In this document: positions 27,857 to 35,769 of the stretch, one piece after another | How positions within the stretch are numbered: the first letter of the stretch is position 1 | How the letters are laid out: every line of letters begins with the position of its first letter | NCBI RefSeq assembly: GCF_003686955.1 | Contig: NZ_RCVM01000018.1 | Location: forward strand, 1-35,769 | Source of the DNA: Streptococcus hillyeri | GTDB taxonomy: Bacteria > Bacillota > Bacilli > Lactobacillales > Streptococcaceae | DNA length: 35,769 bases | Direction: 5' to 3' | Position numbers and translations under genes: made by a program | Notes under the pieces: model-generated | What the model was told of the DNA's origin: nothing | The model's input: only the letters and a program-made list of their open reading frames with translations | Database searches by the model: none

Positions 27857-28813
27857 ATGAACTACTATAGCGCCATTAACTGGAACGAAATTGAAGACGT
27901 TATCGACAAATCAACTTGGGAAAAATTAACCGAGCAATTCTGGCTCGATACCCGTATCCCACTGTCAAACGACCTTGACGACTGGCGTAAACTAAGCGCA
28001 GATGAAAAAGATTTGGTTGGTAAAGTCTTCGGTGGACTGACCCTCCTTGACACGATGCAGTCTGAATCTGGTATTGAAGCCATCCGTGCAGATGTTAGAA
28101 CACCTCATGAGGAAGCTGTTCTGAACAATATCCAATTCATGGAATCTGTTCACGCTAAATCTTACTCTTCGATTTTTTCAACCTTAAACACAAAAAAAGA
28201 AATTGAAGATATCTTTGAATGGACAAACAATAACGAATTCCTGCAAAAAAAAGCTGAAATCATCAATGAAATTTATAAAAATGGCGATGCCCTTCAGAAA
28301 AAAGTAGCTTCTACCTATCTTGAAACCTTCCTTTTCTACTCAGGTTTCTTTACGCCACTCTACTACCTCGGTAATAACAAATTGGCTAACGTTGCTGAAA
28401 TTATTAAACTGATTATTCGTGACGAATCTGTACACGGTACCTATATCGGTTATAAATTCCAACTCGGTTTTAATGAATTATCAGAAGAAAAGCAGGCTGA
28501 ATTCCGTGAATGGATGTACGACCTCCTCTACGAACTTTATGAAAATGAAGAAAACTATACTAAGTCACTCTATGACACTGTCGGTTGGACCGAGGAGGTT
28601 ATGACCTTCTTGCGCTACAATGCCAATAAAGCCCTTATGAATCTTGGTCAAGACCCTCTTTTCCCAGATACTGCAGACGATGTTAACCCAATTGTCATGA
28701 ATGGTATCTCAACAGGAACTAGCAACCACGACTTCTTCTCTCAAGTCGGTAACGGCTATCTCCTTGGTACCGTTGAAGCTATGAAAGACGACGACTATAA
28801 CTACGGACTGTAA
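27857..28813 (+). CDS. nrdF: Class Ib ribonucleotide reductase, beta subunit
   Basis: Small subunit carrying the dimanganese or diiron-tyrosyl radical cofactor. 318 residues. Metal ligands D65, E96, H99, E156, E190 and H193 and the radical Tyr103 (in ESVHAKSYSSIF) are all present. The C-terminal tail DDDYNYGL ends with residues that dock to NrdE. It has its own promoter because a convergent gene intervenes after nrdE. Activation of the Mn cofactor needs NrdI, which must be encoded elsewhere. Confidence 0.97.
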   Translation: MNYYSAINWNEIEDVIDKSTWEKLTEQFWLDTRIPLSNDLDDWRKLSADEKDLVGKVFGGLTLLDTMQSESGIEAIRADVRTPHEEAVLNNIQFMESVHAKSYSSIFSTLNTKKEIEDIFEWTNNNEFLQKKAEIINEIYKNGDALQKKVASTYLETFLFYSGFFTPLYYLGNNKLANVAEIIKLIIRDESVHGTYIGYKFQLGFNELSEEKQAEFREWMYDLLYELYENEENYTKSLYDTVGWTEEVMTFLRYNANKALMNLGQDPLFPDTADDVNPIVMNGISTGTSNHDFFSQVGNGYLLGTVEAMKDDDYNYGL

Positions 28814-28845
28814 TAAAAACAATATATTATCTTAAATTATAGAGT

Positions 28846-28889
28846 AAAAAGCATAGTATCAAATTAACATTGTTGATACTATGCTTTTT
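28846..28889 (+). terminator. nrdF terminator
   Basis: Perfect 17-base stem AAAAAGCATAGTATCAA/TTGATACTATGCTTTTT with a ten-base loop. It can work in both directions. Confidence 0.9.
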
Positions 28890-28946
28890 CAATTACCTAC
28901 TTTTATCTTGTATAACAAAAGCAATAATGCGCGTCAGCAAGTTTTT

Positions 28947-29447
28947 ATACTCATCCAAAATCAAAATTAGCAGTTTAAGTCAAATCAAGAACCAATAAAT
29001 GGATTGATTTTCCAGAGCTTCTTTCGCCATGGTGGTATTCTTATTAGTGAAACTGTCCAGTGGACAGTTTTAGCCCAAGTTCAGAAATAAAAGAAGGAGG
29101 GGAATTGGCTTGATAAGAACGGATTTTTGGGAGAACTACAGAAATTGAAAATCAATTTCGTAGTAGTTCCCCCGCAAGGATGATTAGGGTGGACGCTATC
29201 GAGTAGTCGACAAGTACAGCCAATCATCTACTGTGAAAAAGAGGTTCAAATCTAGCAATGAAACTCCGTAGGAGGTTTTGACGCTGACTTCTTCAGCTCT
29301 ATTTCCCACCTAAAAATTTCCCAAACCTTATCGACTGTGACGAACTCTGTTCGTCTTATTTCCCACCTCCAAAGGTCTGGGAGACCTTTGGAGCGTCCGC
29401 ACTTTTAAGAAAGAAGCAAAAAGTAATTTTTAATTTTTGACAAGTAT
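28947..29447 (-). repeat. BOX-like mosaic hairpin repeat, copy B (501 bp, inverted)
   Basis: Near full-length partner of copy A in opposite orientation. The ATACTCATCC...TCAAAATTAGC end is at 28947 and the AATTTTTGACAAGTAT end at 29447. The order of hairpin cassettes matches copy A across most of its length, with paired changes in stems. The last cassette differs from copy A and equals that of copy C. Its outer end overlaps the stop codon of the GNAT pseudogene. No coding potential is visible. Confidence 0.85.
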
Positions 29448-29911
29448 TAGAACTGACAGCTCATCTCTAAACAAGGTAATTCCTCACCCCAAATATCTAG
29501 ATAACGGCTTTTAATAAATCCCATTTTCTCATAGAATGCTCTCGTTTTTGCATATTCGCTACTTGGATAAGCTTCTGATAATGTTTTTACCAAGAGAGCT
29601 GTCTTTTCCTTTTGGCGGGCAAACTCTTTTAATGTGTCCATCATTAATGATCCGATTCCTTGATTTTGATAGGATTTCAAAACTCCCATGCAATCTATTT
29701 CAAACCCTTCAGATGTTTCTATCAAGCTCATAAATCCAATATAATCCTGAGAATCTTTTGCCAATAAACAAATCTGATTACCAGCTGTATCAATGTATTC
29801 TTTGGTAGATTCGGGGATGCCAAACCATTCAGGTAAATCATCGAAAATTTATTTGACAACTTGCCTATTTTGTACAAACGCTTTTGAAATGATAACTTCC
29901 ATACTTTCCAC
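29447..29911 (-). pseudogene. GNAT acetyltransferase with an in-frame stop
   Basis: Read from GTG 29911 (or ATG 29902, after AAAGGAG), the frame gives MEVIISKAFVQNRQVVK, a TAA at 29849-29851, and then continues in the same frame as IFDDLPEWFGIPESTKEY and onward to 29447. The rest is a complete GNAT fold: IGFMSLIE, IDCMGVLKSYQNQGIGSLMM with the acetyl-CoA loop (QNQGIG), and YEKMGFI. Only the single nonsense codon breaks an otherwise intact gene of about 155 codons. The substrate is unknown. A shorter product from an internal start at 29764 would lack the first strands. It lies downstream of lepA and its 3' end touches repeat copy B. Confidence 0.8.
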
Positions 29912-29930
29912 AATATTCTTTCTCCTTTCA

Positions 29931-29960
29931 AAAAAGAGGATGTTCTCACAACCTCTTTTT
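29931..29960 (-). terminator. lepA terminator
   Basis: AAAAAGAGG/CCTCTTTTT stem with the T run on both strands, between lepA and the GNAT pseudogene. Confidence 0.75.
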
Positions 29961-29968
29961 TAACAGAC

Positions 29969-31798
29969 TTATTTCTCATCTTCATCCATTGAAAGTACGC
30001 TGAGGAAGGCTTCTTGTGGCACTTCAACAGAACCGATGGCTTTCATACGTTTCTTACCAGCTTTTTGTTTTTCAAGCAGTTTACGTTTACGAGAAACGTC
30101 ACCACCATAACATTTAGCCAAGACGTTTTTACGGAGAGCCTTGATATCTGTACGGGCAACAATCTTGTGTCCAATCGCTGCTTGGATTGGCACCTCAAAC
30201 TGTTGACGAGGGATGATTTTTTTCAACTTATCAACGATGAGTTTTCCACGCTCATAAGCAAAATCTTTGTGAACGATAAAGCTGAGCGCATCGACCTTGT
30301 CACCGTTGAGCAAGATATCCATCTTAACCAGTTTAGAAGTGCGGTACTCTGAAATTTCATAGTCAAATGACGCATAACCACGTGTAGAAGATTTCAATTT
30401 GTCAAAGAAGTCAAAGACAATCTCAGCAAGCGGAATTTGGTAAATAACATTAACACGATTGTCATCAATGTAGTCCATGGTCACAAAATCTCCACGTTTG
30501 CGCTGTGCCAACTCCATCACAGCACCAACGTATTCTTGTGGAACCATGATTTGTGCCTTAACGTAGGGCTCTTCAATGGATTGAATACGGGTTGGATCAG
30601 GAAATTCAGATGGGTTTGACACTTCAACCATCTCACCGTCTGTCGTATTGACATGGTAAACTACCGACGGCGCTGTCATAATCAAATCAATATTAAATTC
30701 ACGTTCCAATCTCTCTTGGATAACGTCCATGTGAAGAAGACCTAGGAAACCACAACGGAAACCAAAGCCAAGTGCTTGAGAGGTTTCTGGTTCAAATTGC
30801 AGACTAGCATCGTTCAATTGAAGTTTTTCAAGGGCTTCACGAAGGTCATTGTATTTATTGGATTCGATTGGGTAAAGACCTGCGAAAACCATTGGATTCA
30901 TTTGTTTGTATCCAGCCAAGGCTTCGCTCGCAGGATTATCTGCTAGAGTGACCGTATCACCCACACGGGTATCCGCAACTGTCTTGATTGAGGCAGCAAT
31001 ATAGCCAACATCACCAGTCGCTAGATAGTCACGACCAATCGCCTTAGGTGTAAAAATCCCCACTTCGGTAACATCGAACGTCTTACCGTTACTCATCATC
31101 TGGATGGTATCACCTGGCTTCACGACACCATTAACCACACGCACCTGCAAAATTACTCCACGATAAGGGTCATAAACCGAGTCAAAAATCAAGGCTTGAA
31201 GAGGCGCTGTCACATCTCCTGTTGGTGCTGGAACTTTTTCAACGATTTGTTCAAGGATTTCTTCAATTCCGATACCTGCTTTAGCAGATGTTGGCACAGC
31301 TTCTGAGGCGTCAAGACCAATCACATCTTCAATTTCCTGACGCACACGCTCTGGATCAGCTGCAGGTAGGTCGATTTTATTGATAATTGGCAAGATTTCC
31401 AAATCATTATCCAAGGCAAGATACACATTTGCTAAGGTCTGAGCCTCAATCCCTTGCGCCGCATCAACGACCAAAATTGCCCCCTCACAAGCCGCTAGAG
31501 AACGAGACACCTCATAGGTAAAGTCAACGTGTCCTGGCGTGTCAATCAAGTGGAAAATATAGGTCTCACCATCTTTAGCCTTATAATTTAATTGCACCGC
31601 ATTAAGTTTGATGGTAATGCCTCGTTCACGCTCCAAATCCATGCTATCTAAAAGTTGCGCTTGCATTTCACGGCTTGAAACTGTCTCGGTTTTTTCTAAA
31701 ATACGGTCTGCCAAAGTTGATTTTCCATGGTCAATATGAGCAATAATTGAGAAGTTACGAATCTTCCCTTGGCGTTTTTTTAGTTCTTCTAAATTCAT
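29969..31798 (-). CDS. lepA: Elongation factor 4 (back-translocating GTPase LepA)
   Basis: Ribosome-binding GTPase. 609 residues. G1 is AHIDHGKST (20-28), switch II is DTPGHVDF, the NKID and SAKAGIG guanine motifs follow, then EF-G-like domains III and V and the LepA-specific C-terminal domain ending in [19 protein letters not shown]. The full set is present. AGGAAC is a modest ribosome binding site. The promoter has an extended -10 (TGGTATAAT, TATAAT at 31833-31838). Confidence 0.97.
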   Translation of the reverse strand: MNLEELKKRQGKIRNFSIIAHIDHGKSTLADRILEKTETVSSREMQAQLLDSMDLERERGITIKLNAVQLNYKAKDGETYIFHLIDTPGHVDFTYEVSRSLAACEGAILVVDAAQGIEAQTLANVYLALDNDLEILPIINKIDLPAADPERVRQEIEDVIGLDASEAVPTSAKAGIGIEEILEQIVEKVPAPTGDVTAPLQALIFDSVYDPYRGVILQVRVVNGVVKPGDTIQMMSNGKTFDVTEVGIFTPKAIGRDYLATGDVGYIAASIKTVADTRVGDTVTLADNPASEALAGYKQMNPMVFAGLYPIESNKYNDLREALEKLQLNDASLQFEPETSQALGFGFRCGFLGLLHMDVIQERLEREFNIDLIMTAPSVVYHVNTTDGEMVEVSNPSEFPDPTRIQSIEEPYVKAQIMVPQEYVGAVMELAQRKRGDFVTMDYIDDNRVNVIYQIPLAEIVFDFFDKLKSSTRGYASFDYEISEYRTSKLVKMDILLNGDKVDALSFIVHKDFAYERGKLIVDKLKKIIPRQQFEVPIQAAIGHKIVARTDIKALRKNVLAKCYGGDVSRKRKLLEKQKAGKKRMKAIGSVEVPQEAFLSVLSMDEDEK

Positions 31799-31841
31799 AT
31801 CTGTTCCTATACTTCTTGTAATCTATCTCATTTATTATACC

Positions 31842-31873
31842 AAAAAAGAGCCTAAGACAAAAGTCCTGACTCT
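31842..31873 (-). terminator. Terminator at the end of cpsABCD
   Basis: Imperfect minus-strand stem AGAGTC...GAC/GTC...GGCTCT followed by TTTTTT, about 55 bases after the cpsD stop. It would end the cps transcript before lepA. The T run runs straight into the lepA -10. Confidence 0.6.
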
Positions 31874-31925
31874 CTATTGTTTTAGCCTTATTTCAACTGT
31901 CTCGACCAGAAAATAATGCTAGAGA

Positions 31926-32654
31926 CTATCTTCTACGTCTACTCTTCTTATCTGTCTTAGCCGTTTTCTGACCGTAACTTCCGTAACTGCCATAATTGCC
32001 GTAGGTACCATAAGAATCTAATTGGCTATCTACCTTGTTCAAGACAATTCCAAGGAAGGTTGCACCACTCTGTTCCATCTGCTCTTTTGCTTTTTTGATG
32101 AATTTTCGCTTAATAGCCCCTGCTTCTATCACAATAATTGTGCCATCACATTTTTGAGCAATAATTGCCGCATCAATAACTAAGCCAATTGGTGGCGTAT
32201 CAATGATAATATAGTCGTAATACTCTTTTAAGCTATCAATCATACTTGTAAAATTGGTGTTTTGTAAAAGAGTAGTCGGATTTGGTGCCGTTTTACCAGA
32301 AGGAACAACTGATAAATTTGGAACATTAGTTTCACAAATTGCTTCTGATAGATAAGAGTTACCTGATAGATAGCTCGTTAAGCCATTGACCTTACCCGTT
32401 GCTTTAAAGGTTCCAGATAAAACTGAGTTACGAGTATCTGCATCAATCAAAAGCGTTTTAAATCCTGCCTGAGCAAAAGAAACAGCCAAGTTAGTTGATG
32501 TCGTTGATTTCCCTTCTCCAGGTTGAACAGAGGTCAAAGCAATCACACGAATGTCTTGACCACTAAACTGGATATTAGTACGAATACTATTACAATACTC
32601 CTCAACTTCTGTGTAGAGATCTTGTTTGGATTTTACTAATTCTAAAACTGCCAT
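31926..32654 (-). CDS. cpsD: Capsule/exopolysaccharide tyrosine autokinase
   Basis: Bacterial tyrosine kinase that pairs with the CpsC membrane activator and regulates polysaccharide polymerisation and attachment. 242 residues: Walker [11 protein letters not shown] (about 42-51), Walker A' LLIDADTR, Walker B YIIIDTPP, and a C-terminal tyrosine cluster ([18 protein letters not shown]), the autophosphorylation site dephosphorylated by CpsB. A very basic tail (KKSRRRR) ends it. It begins eight bases after cpsC. No cpsE follows. Confidence 0.95.
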   Translation of the reverse strand: MAVLELVKSKQDLYTEVEEYCNSIRTNIQFSGQDIRVIALTSVQPGEGKSTTSTNLAVSFAQAGFKTLLIDADTRNSVLSGTFKATGKVNGLTSYLSGNSYLSEAICETNVPNLSVVPSGKTAPNPTTLLQNTNFTSMIDSLKEYYDYIIIDTPPIGLVIDAAIIAQKCDGTIIVIEAGAIKRKFIKKAKEQMEQSGATFLGIVLNKVDSQLDSYGTYGNYGSYGSYGQKTAKTDKKSRRRR

Positions 32655-32662
32655 GATAACTC

Positions 32663-33358
32663 CTATTTGATCTTATTTGTATCCGGAACAATGCCAAGAA
32701 GAGTCATATGAAGAACTTCTTCAACATCTTCAACACGGTGCACGCGATCATCTAATAATTCTTTGACAAGAACAAGCGCAACTGCTATGAAACCACCCAC
32801 TAGAAATCCTAATAGAGTATTTCTTTTAAGATTTGGAGTCGCTGAAGAAGACGATGGCTCTGCTGCCTCAACCGTTTTAACATCCTCAACATTTGTTACT
32901 TCTTTAACCTTTTCAGAAGCAACTTCTCGATAAGCATTGGCTAACTGACTAGCAACTTCTGGATTTTCATCCGTTACTGTAATTGAAATAATACGAGTAT
33001 TAGCTGGTATGTCAATTCTTGTTTTTGATGCTAGACCAGAAACACTTAAATCCAGCTGCTCACGTTCAATAACTCCTGCAAGAACTGTTTTTGAAGTGAT
33101 AATCTCTTTATAGTCTTTTACTAAATAATCCCCAGCTTGCAAATCTTGTGTGGAAATTTTAGACTCGTCAGTCCCTTTATTAACAACATAAAGTTTTGTC
33201 AACGATTCATATTGAGGGGTTAGTAGGAAGATACTAGCTGCCAAAGCTATAAAAGCAAAAGTGAGGGCTGTAAAAATAATAGCAAATTTACGTAGCCATA
33301 ATTTTTTCAAAAGGTGGACCACATCGATCTCTTGTTGTGTATCATTTTGATTTTGCAT
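32663..33358 (-). CDS. cpsC: Capsule chain-length/kinase-activating membrane protein
   Basis: Wzz-type polysaccharide co-polymerase. 231 residues. Transmembrane segments lie near 28-51 ([22 protein letters not shown]) and about 181-201 ([21 protein letters not shown]), with an extracellular loop between them. The cytoplasmic C-terminus ([14 protein letters not shown]) activates CpsD. It is in the cpsABCD operon with eight-base gaps on each side. Confidence 0.93.
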   Translation of the reverse strand: MQNQNDTQQEIDVVHLLKKLWLRKFAIIFTALTFAFIALAASIFLLTPQYESLTKLYVVNKGTDESKISTQDLQAGDYLVKDYKEIITSKTVLAGVIEREQLDLSVSGLASKTRIDIPANTRIISITVTDENPEVASQLANAYREVASEKVKEVTNVEDVKTVEAAEPSSSSATPNLKRNTLLGFLVGGFIAVALVLVKELLDDRVHRVEDVEEVLHMTLLGIVPDTNKIK

Positions 33359-33366
33359 GATTTCTC

Positions 33367-34098
33367 CTAAATAAATTGATTTGCTAATAATATTTTCTGA
33401 TTATCATGGAAGAGTTGCCTTGCTTTTTTAGTACCAAACCTCTTTTCAATGAGCACATAAGCTTCTTTCATATAAGGTTTACGATTATCTAAATTGTGCA
33501 TGTCACTAGCAACACAATGGACTAAATTTTCTTCCAAAAAATAAGTCGCACGTTTTTTAAAGACTTTATATTTATCACCAAATAACTTAGCCTTTAAAAC
33601 GTGAGAGCTATTGATTTGAGTGTAACACCCTAAGTCAATAAGCTCCTTAACACGATCTTTACGATTTTCCAAAGCATTATAACGTTCTATGTGAGCAACA
33701 ACAGGTGTGATTCCTATATTTAGAAGATCAGTCACCGCTCCATGGATTGTCTTCCAGGGTGTTCCTGTACTAAATTCAACTAAGGCAAAGCGGGTACCAT
33801 TCATGGTTGGAATAGTCTGTTTCTCTAATTTTGCAATAATATCTGTTGTGAAATAAAGTTCCCCACCATAAAGCAAAGTCATTTCTGGTAAAAGCTCCTT
33901 AATTTCTTCTTGTAACACTATAAAATTGGAAAGAATCGTCACCTCTGGCGTCTCAAACATCCCTTTTCGCCTATGGGAGGTCGCAACAATGGTTCTAACT
34001 CCTTGCCGATAAGCTTCTTTGATTAATTCTATGCTTTCTTCTAGAGTTTCTGGCCCATCATCAACCCCAAAAATAATGTGAGAATGGATATCTATCAT
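33367..34098 (-). CDS. cpsB: Manganese-dependent protein-tyrosine phosphatase (PHP family)
   Basis: Removes phosphate from the CpsD tyrosine cluster. 243 residues with the PHP metal ligands in DIHSHIIFGVDDG (H5, H7), ATSHRRKG, HIERY and the late SDMHN. It starts two bases after the cpsA stop, so the genes are translationally linked. Confidence 0.95.
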   Translation of the reverse strand: MIDIHSHIIFGVDDGPETLEESIELIKEAYRQGVRTIVATSHRRKGMFETPEVTILSNFIVLQEEIKELLPEMTLLYGGELYFTTDIIAKLEKQTIPTMNGTRFALVEFSTGTPWKTIHGAVTDLLNIGITPVVAHIERYNALENRKDRVKELIDLGCYTQINSSHVLKAKLFGDKYKVFKKRATYFLEENLVHCVASDMHNLDNRKPYMKEAYVLIEKRFGTKKARQLFHDNQKILLANQFI

Positions 34099-34100
34099 GA

Positions 34101-35567
34101 TTAATTTCCTTCCATAGTTGCCTTAATCGCTTCTTTAGCTGACTCCAGGCTCGCATTATCAATACTTAGCATATATAACCTTGCTGTTGGCATCGCATAG
34201 GATGGAAGTTGACCCGTTGAGCCAGTGCCAGTAATTGCTTGAGAAGTTACATCATATCTCTGTTTGGAATCCAACTGCCCATTTGCTAGCGTCATCATTG
34301 TTTCAAATGGCATATCTGTTTGGATAGAATTACCTAATCCATTAATAATTTGACTGTACTTGGCAACAGAATCTAAGCTAGTTAATTTATTAATAAGGGC
34401 TGTGATAACTTTCATTTGATTCTTACCACGATCATCGTCCCCATGCTCTAGAGAGTAGCGCTCACGAACAAATACCAAAGCTTGTTCTGAACTCATGGTC
34501 ACTTCTCCAACGGGAAAATGATGCTTACCACTTGTGAACTCTTGTTCATTTGTCACGGTCACACCACCTACTAAATCAATCAATTTAAGGAACGTTGTAA
34601 AATTAATCCGAGCATAATAATTGATATCAATTCCATACAGATTCTCTAAAGTATGCATCGAAGCATCTACACCATAGATCCCTGCATGGGTCAATTTATC
34701 GTATTGATTATTACCACCATCCGCTATAGGTACATAGGAATCCCTAGGTGTTGTCGTTAACAAAATTTTATGTGTTGAACGATTAACAGTCATAATAATA
34801 TTAACATCTGATCGTGAAACAGAGGAAATGGACCCATAGGTATCAATACCGGAAATATAGACATTGAAACTGTCTGATTCCGTCTTGGTCTGATTCGTAC
34901 TCTCAACTTTTTTCTTGATTGTATAGGTATAAATCGTCTTGACTTTACTATCAAAATCTTCATGATTACTTCTTAGTAACTCAGCATAGGCTGAATTCAT
35001 GACCATCGCTTTATCATCCCCAGCCAAAAGACTTTCATAAGCTGTAGAATAGGATAAGGAGGTTTTCTCAGATAAGGTAACACCTTTATCAGAAGTAATA
35101 CGGCTAAGCAAAGCTGAAATATTATCTCCATCACTAGATACTGGTGCCAAAACTGAACTTAATTGCGCAACATCTGAAATATCACTATCAACTGGTACCA
35201 TGACACTCATCTCAATTTGTGAAACTTTAGCCGTTGTGTTTAACTTATTTGAAAAATCCAATGCAGACTTAACAAAAAACAAGCCACTCCCCAGAGCCAC
35301 AATCATTAAACCAAGAAAAACGGTCACCACTGCCCTGACTTTTTTACTCAAAATCAATAGCAACAAGATAACCATTAAAATCCCTAAAACGATCGGAATA
35401 ATAAAGTTTTGGCTGTTAAATCCTAAAATATTATAAGTCAACAAAACGACTACTACAGCAACCGTTAAAAGGGTGGTTACTGCCCACAAGACAATATTAA
35501 TGCCTCCCAACAATCCATGTTTCGTTGACGCCTGAGATGTTCTACGACGACTCCGTGAAGACATCAT
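34101..35567 (-). CDS. cpsA: LytR-CpsA-Psr family protein
   Basis: Membrane phosphotransferase thought to attach capsule polymer to peptidoglycan; formerly considered a regulator. 488 residues. A basic cytoplasmic head (SSRSRRRT) and three N-terminal hydrophobic segments come first, then a DNA_PPF-type accessory domain and the LytR-CpsA-Psr domain, with [21 protein letters not shown] and [16 protein letters not shown]. Two adjacent ATGs (35567, 35564) follow AGGAGG, and either may start. First gene of the operon, from a TTGTAA-17-TATAAT promoter. Confidence 0.95.
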   Translation of the reverse strand: MMSSRSRRRTSQASTKHGLLGGINIVLWAVTTLLTVAVVVVLLTYNILGFNSQNFIIPIVLGILMVILLLLILSKKVRAVVTVFLGLMIVALGSGLFFVKSALDFSNKLNTTAKVSQIEMSVMVPVDSDISDVAQLSSVLAPVSSDGDNISALLSRITSDKGVTLSEKTSLSYSTAYESLLAGDDKAMVMNSAYAELLRSNHEDFDSKVKTIYTYTIKKKVESTNQTKTESDSFNVYISGIDTYGSISSVSRSDVNIIMTVNRSTHKILLTTTPRDSYVPIADGGNNQYDKLTHAGIYGVDASMHTLENLYGIDINYYARINFTTFLKLIDLVGGVTVTNEQEFTSGKHHFPVGEVTMSSEQALVFVRERYSLEHGDDDRGKNQMKVITALINKLTSLDSVAKYSQIINGLGNSIQTDMPFETMMTLANGQLDSKQRYDVTSQAITGTGSTGQLPSYAMPTARLYMLSIDNASLESAKEAIKATMEGN

Positions 35568-35596
35568 AATCCTCCTAATTTTTACGTTTTCCTTTT

Positions 35597-35625
35597 ATTA
35601 TACTTCAATTTTCTGTTTTTTACAA
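35597..35625 (-). promoter_or_regulatory. cpsABCD promoter
   Basis: Minus-strand TTGTAA (35620-35625) and TATAAT (35597-35602) with a 17-base spacer. Confidence 0.7.
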
Positions 35626-35642
35626 ATATACCAGGTCATCTT

Positions 35643-35659
35643 CACGACAAACGCATGAA
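35643..35659. repeat. Third copy of the CACGACAAACGCATGAA motif
   Basis: Seventeen bases identical to the right arm of the element at 21423-21671 (there inverted, 21646-21662). The similarity ends on both sides. Between a gene 3' end and the cpsA promoter. Confidence 0.6.
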
Positions 35660-35700
35660 ATCTTCTATTTCCATTTTGCAAGTGTTGAAAGTTTTTTGCC

Positions 35701-35769
35701 CTAAAGCAATTGTTTTAAATACTTGTCAAAGGACAGACTTAGGGCATATTTCTTACGACGCAGACTCAT
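35701..35769 (-). CDS. C-terminus of a minus-strand gene (partial)
   Basis: The frame MSLRRKKYALSLSFDKYLKQLL ends at TAG 35701-35703 and is open to the window edge. The leading Met is probably internal. The LRRKKY...SLSFDKYLK pattern resembles the end of a LysR-type effector domain, and a LysR gene (cpsY) sits next to cpsA in some streptococci, but there it is divergent while this one is co-oriented. Tentative. The final codons overlap a GCCCTAA/TTAGGGC stem. Confidence 0.35.
   Translation of the reverse strand: MSLRRKKYALSLSFDKYLKQLL

Noticed and set aside
28814..29446. Insertion sequence near nrdF
   Set aside because: No transposase frame; the sequence is the non-coding mosaic repeat.

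Overview
The window looks like a low-GC Firmicute chromosome, most likely Streptococcus. Supporting features are an Rgg regulator with a divergent short hydrophobic peptide gene, a YSIRK/LPXTG-anchored amylopullulanase, an SMK-box metK, a cpsABCD module, a PyrR-type leader on pyrKD and a streptococcal-type HU protein. The gene set suggests the bovis/equinus group or a relative, but the species is an inference.

Left part (1-11.3 kb): the start of a minus-strand membrane protein leaves the window at base 1. A 513 bp hairpin-rich repeat follows. The pyrimidine genes pyrK-pyrD sit behind a consensus promoter and a long PyrR attenuator. A possible small RNA and a shorter repeat copy come next. Then comes the 2196-residue cell-wall amylopullulanase (apuA) with two catalytic modules and LacI-family operators at its promoter, followed by a HAD phosphatase.

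Middle (11.4-24.7 kb): lysS, sstT (serine/threonine uptake), metK under a SAM-III riboswitch, and birA. Two ABC half-transporters lie downstream of an rgg gene, and a 20-residue SHP-like pheromone gene is read divergently from rgg. This is a candidate quorum-sensing circuit controlling an exporter. A 249 bp inverted-repeat element, with a possible short transcript inside it, separates it from dnaX. dnaX is translationally coupled to a free-methionine-sulfoxide reductase gene. The HU gene follows.

Right part (24.7-35.8 kb): nrdH-nrdE with paired NrdR boxes; nrdF has its own promoter and is cut off from nrdE by a convergent membrane-protein gene. Next are a second full-length repeat copy, a GNAT acetyltransferase pseudogene with an in-frame stop, and lepA. 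Last is cpsA-B-C-D, which ends in a terminator and lepA instead of the usual cpsE and glycosyltransferases. The window ends inside a minus-strand gene.

The most unusual material is between genes. One item is the family of BOX-like mosaic elements (341-853, 3255-3490, 28947-29447, with one solo module at 24341-24365): conserved inverted ends with exchangeable hairpin cassettes between them. The other is the Rgg/SHP/ABC locus with its flanking inverted-repeat element.
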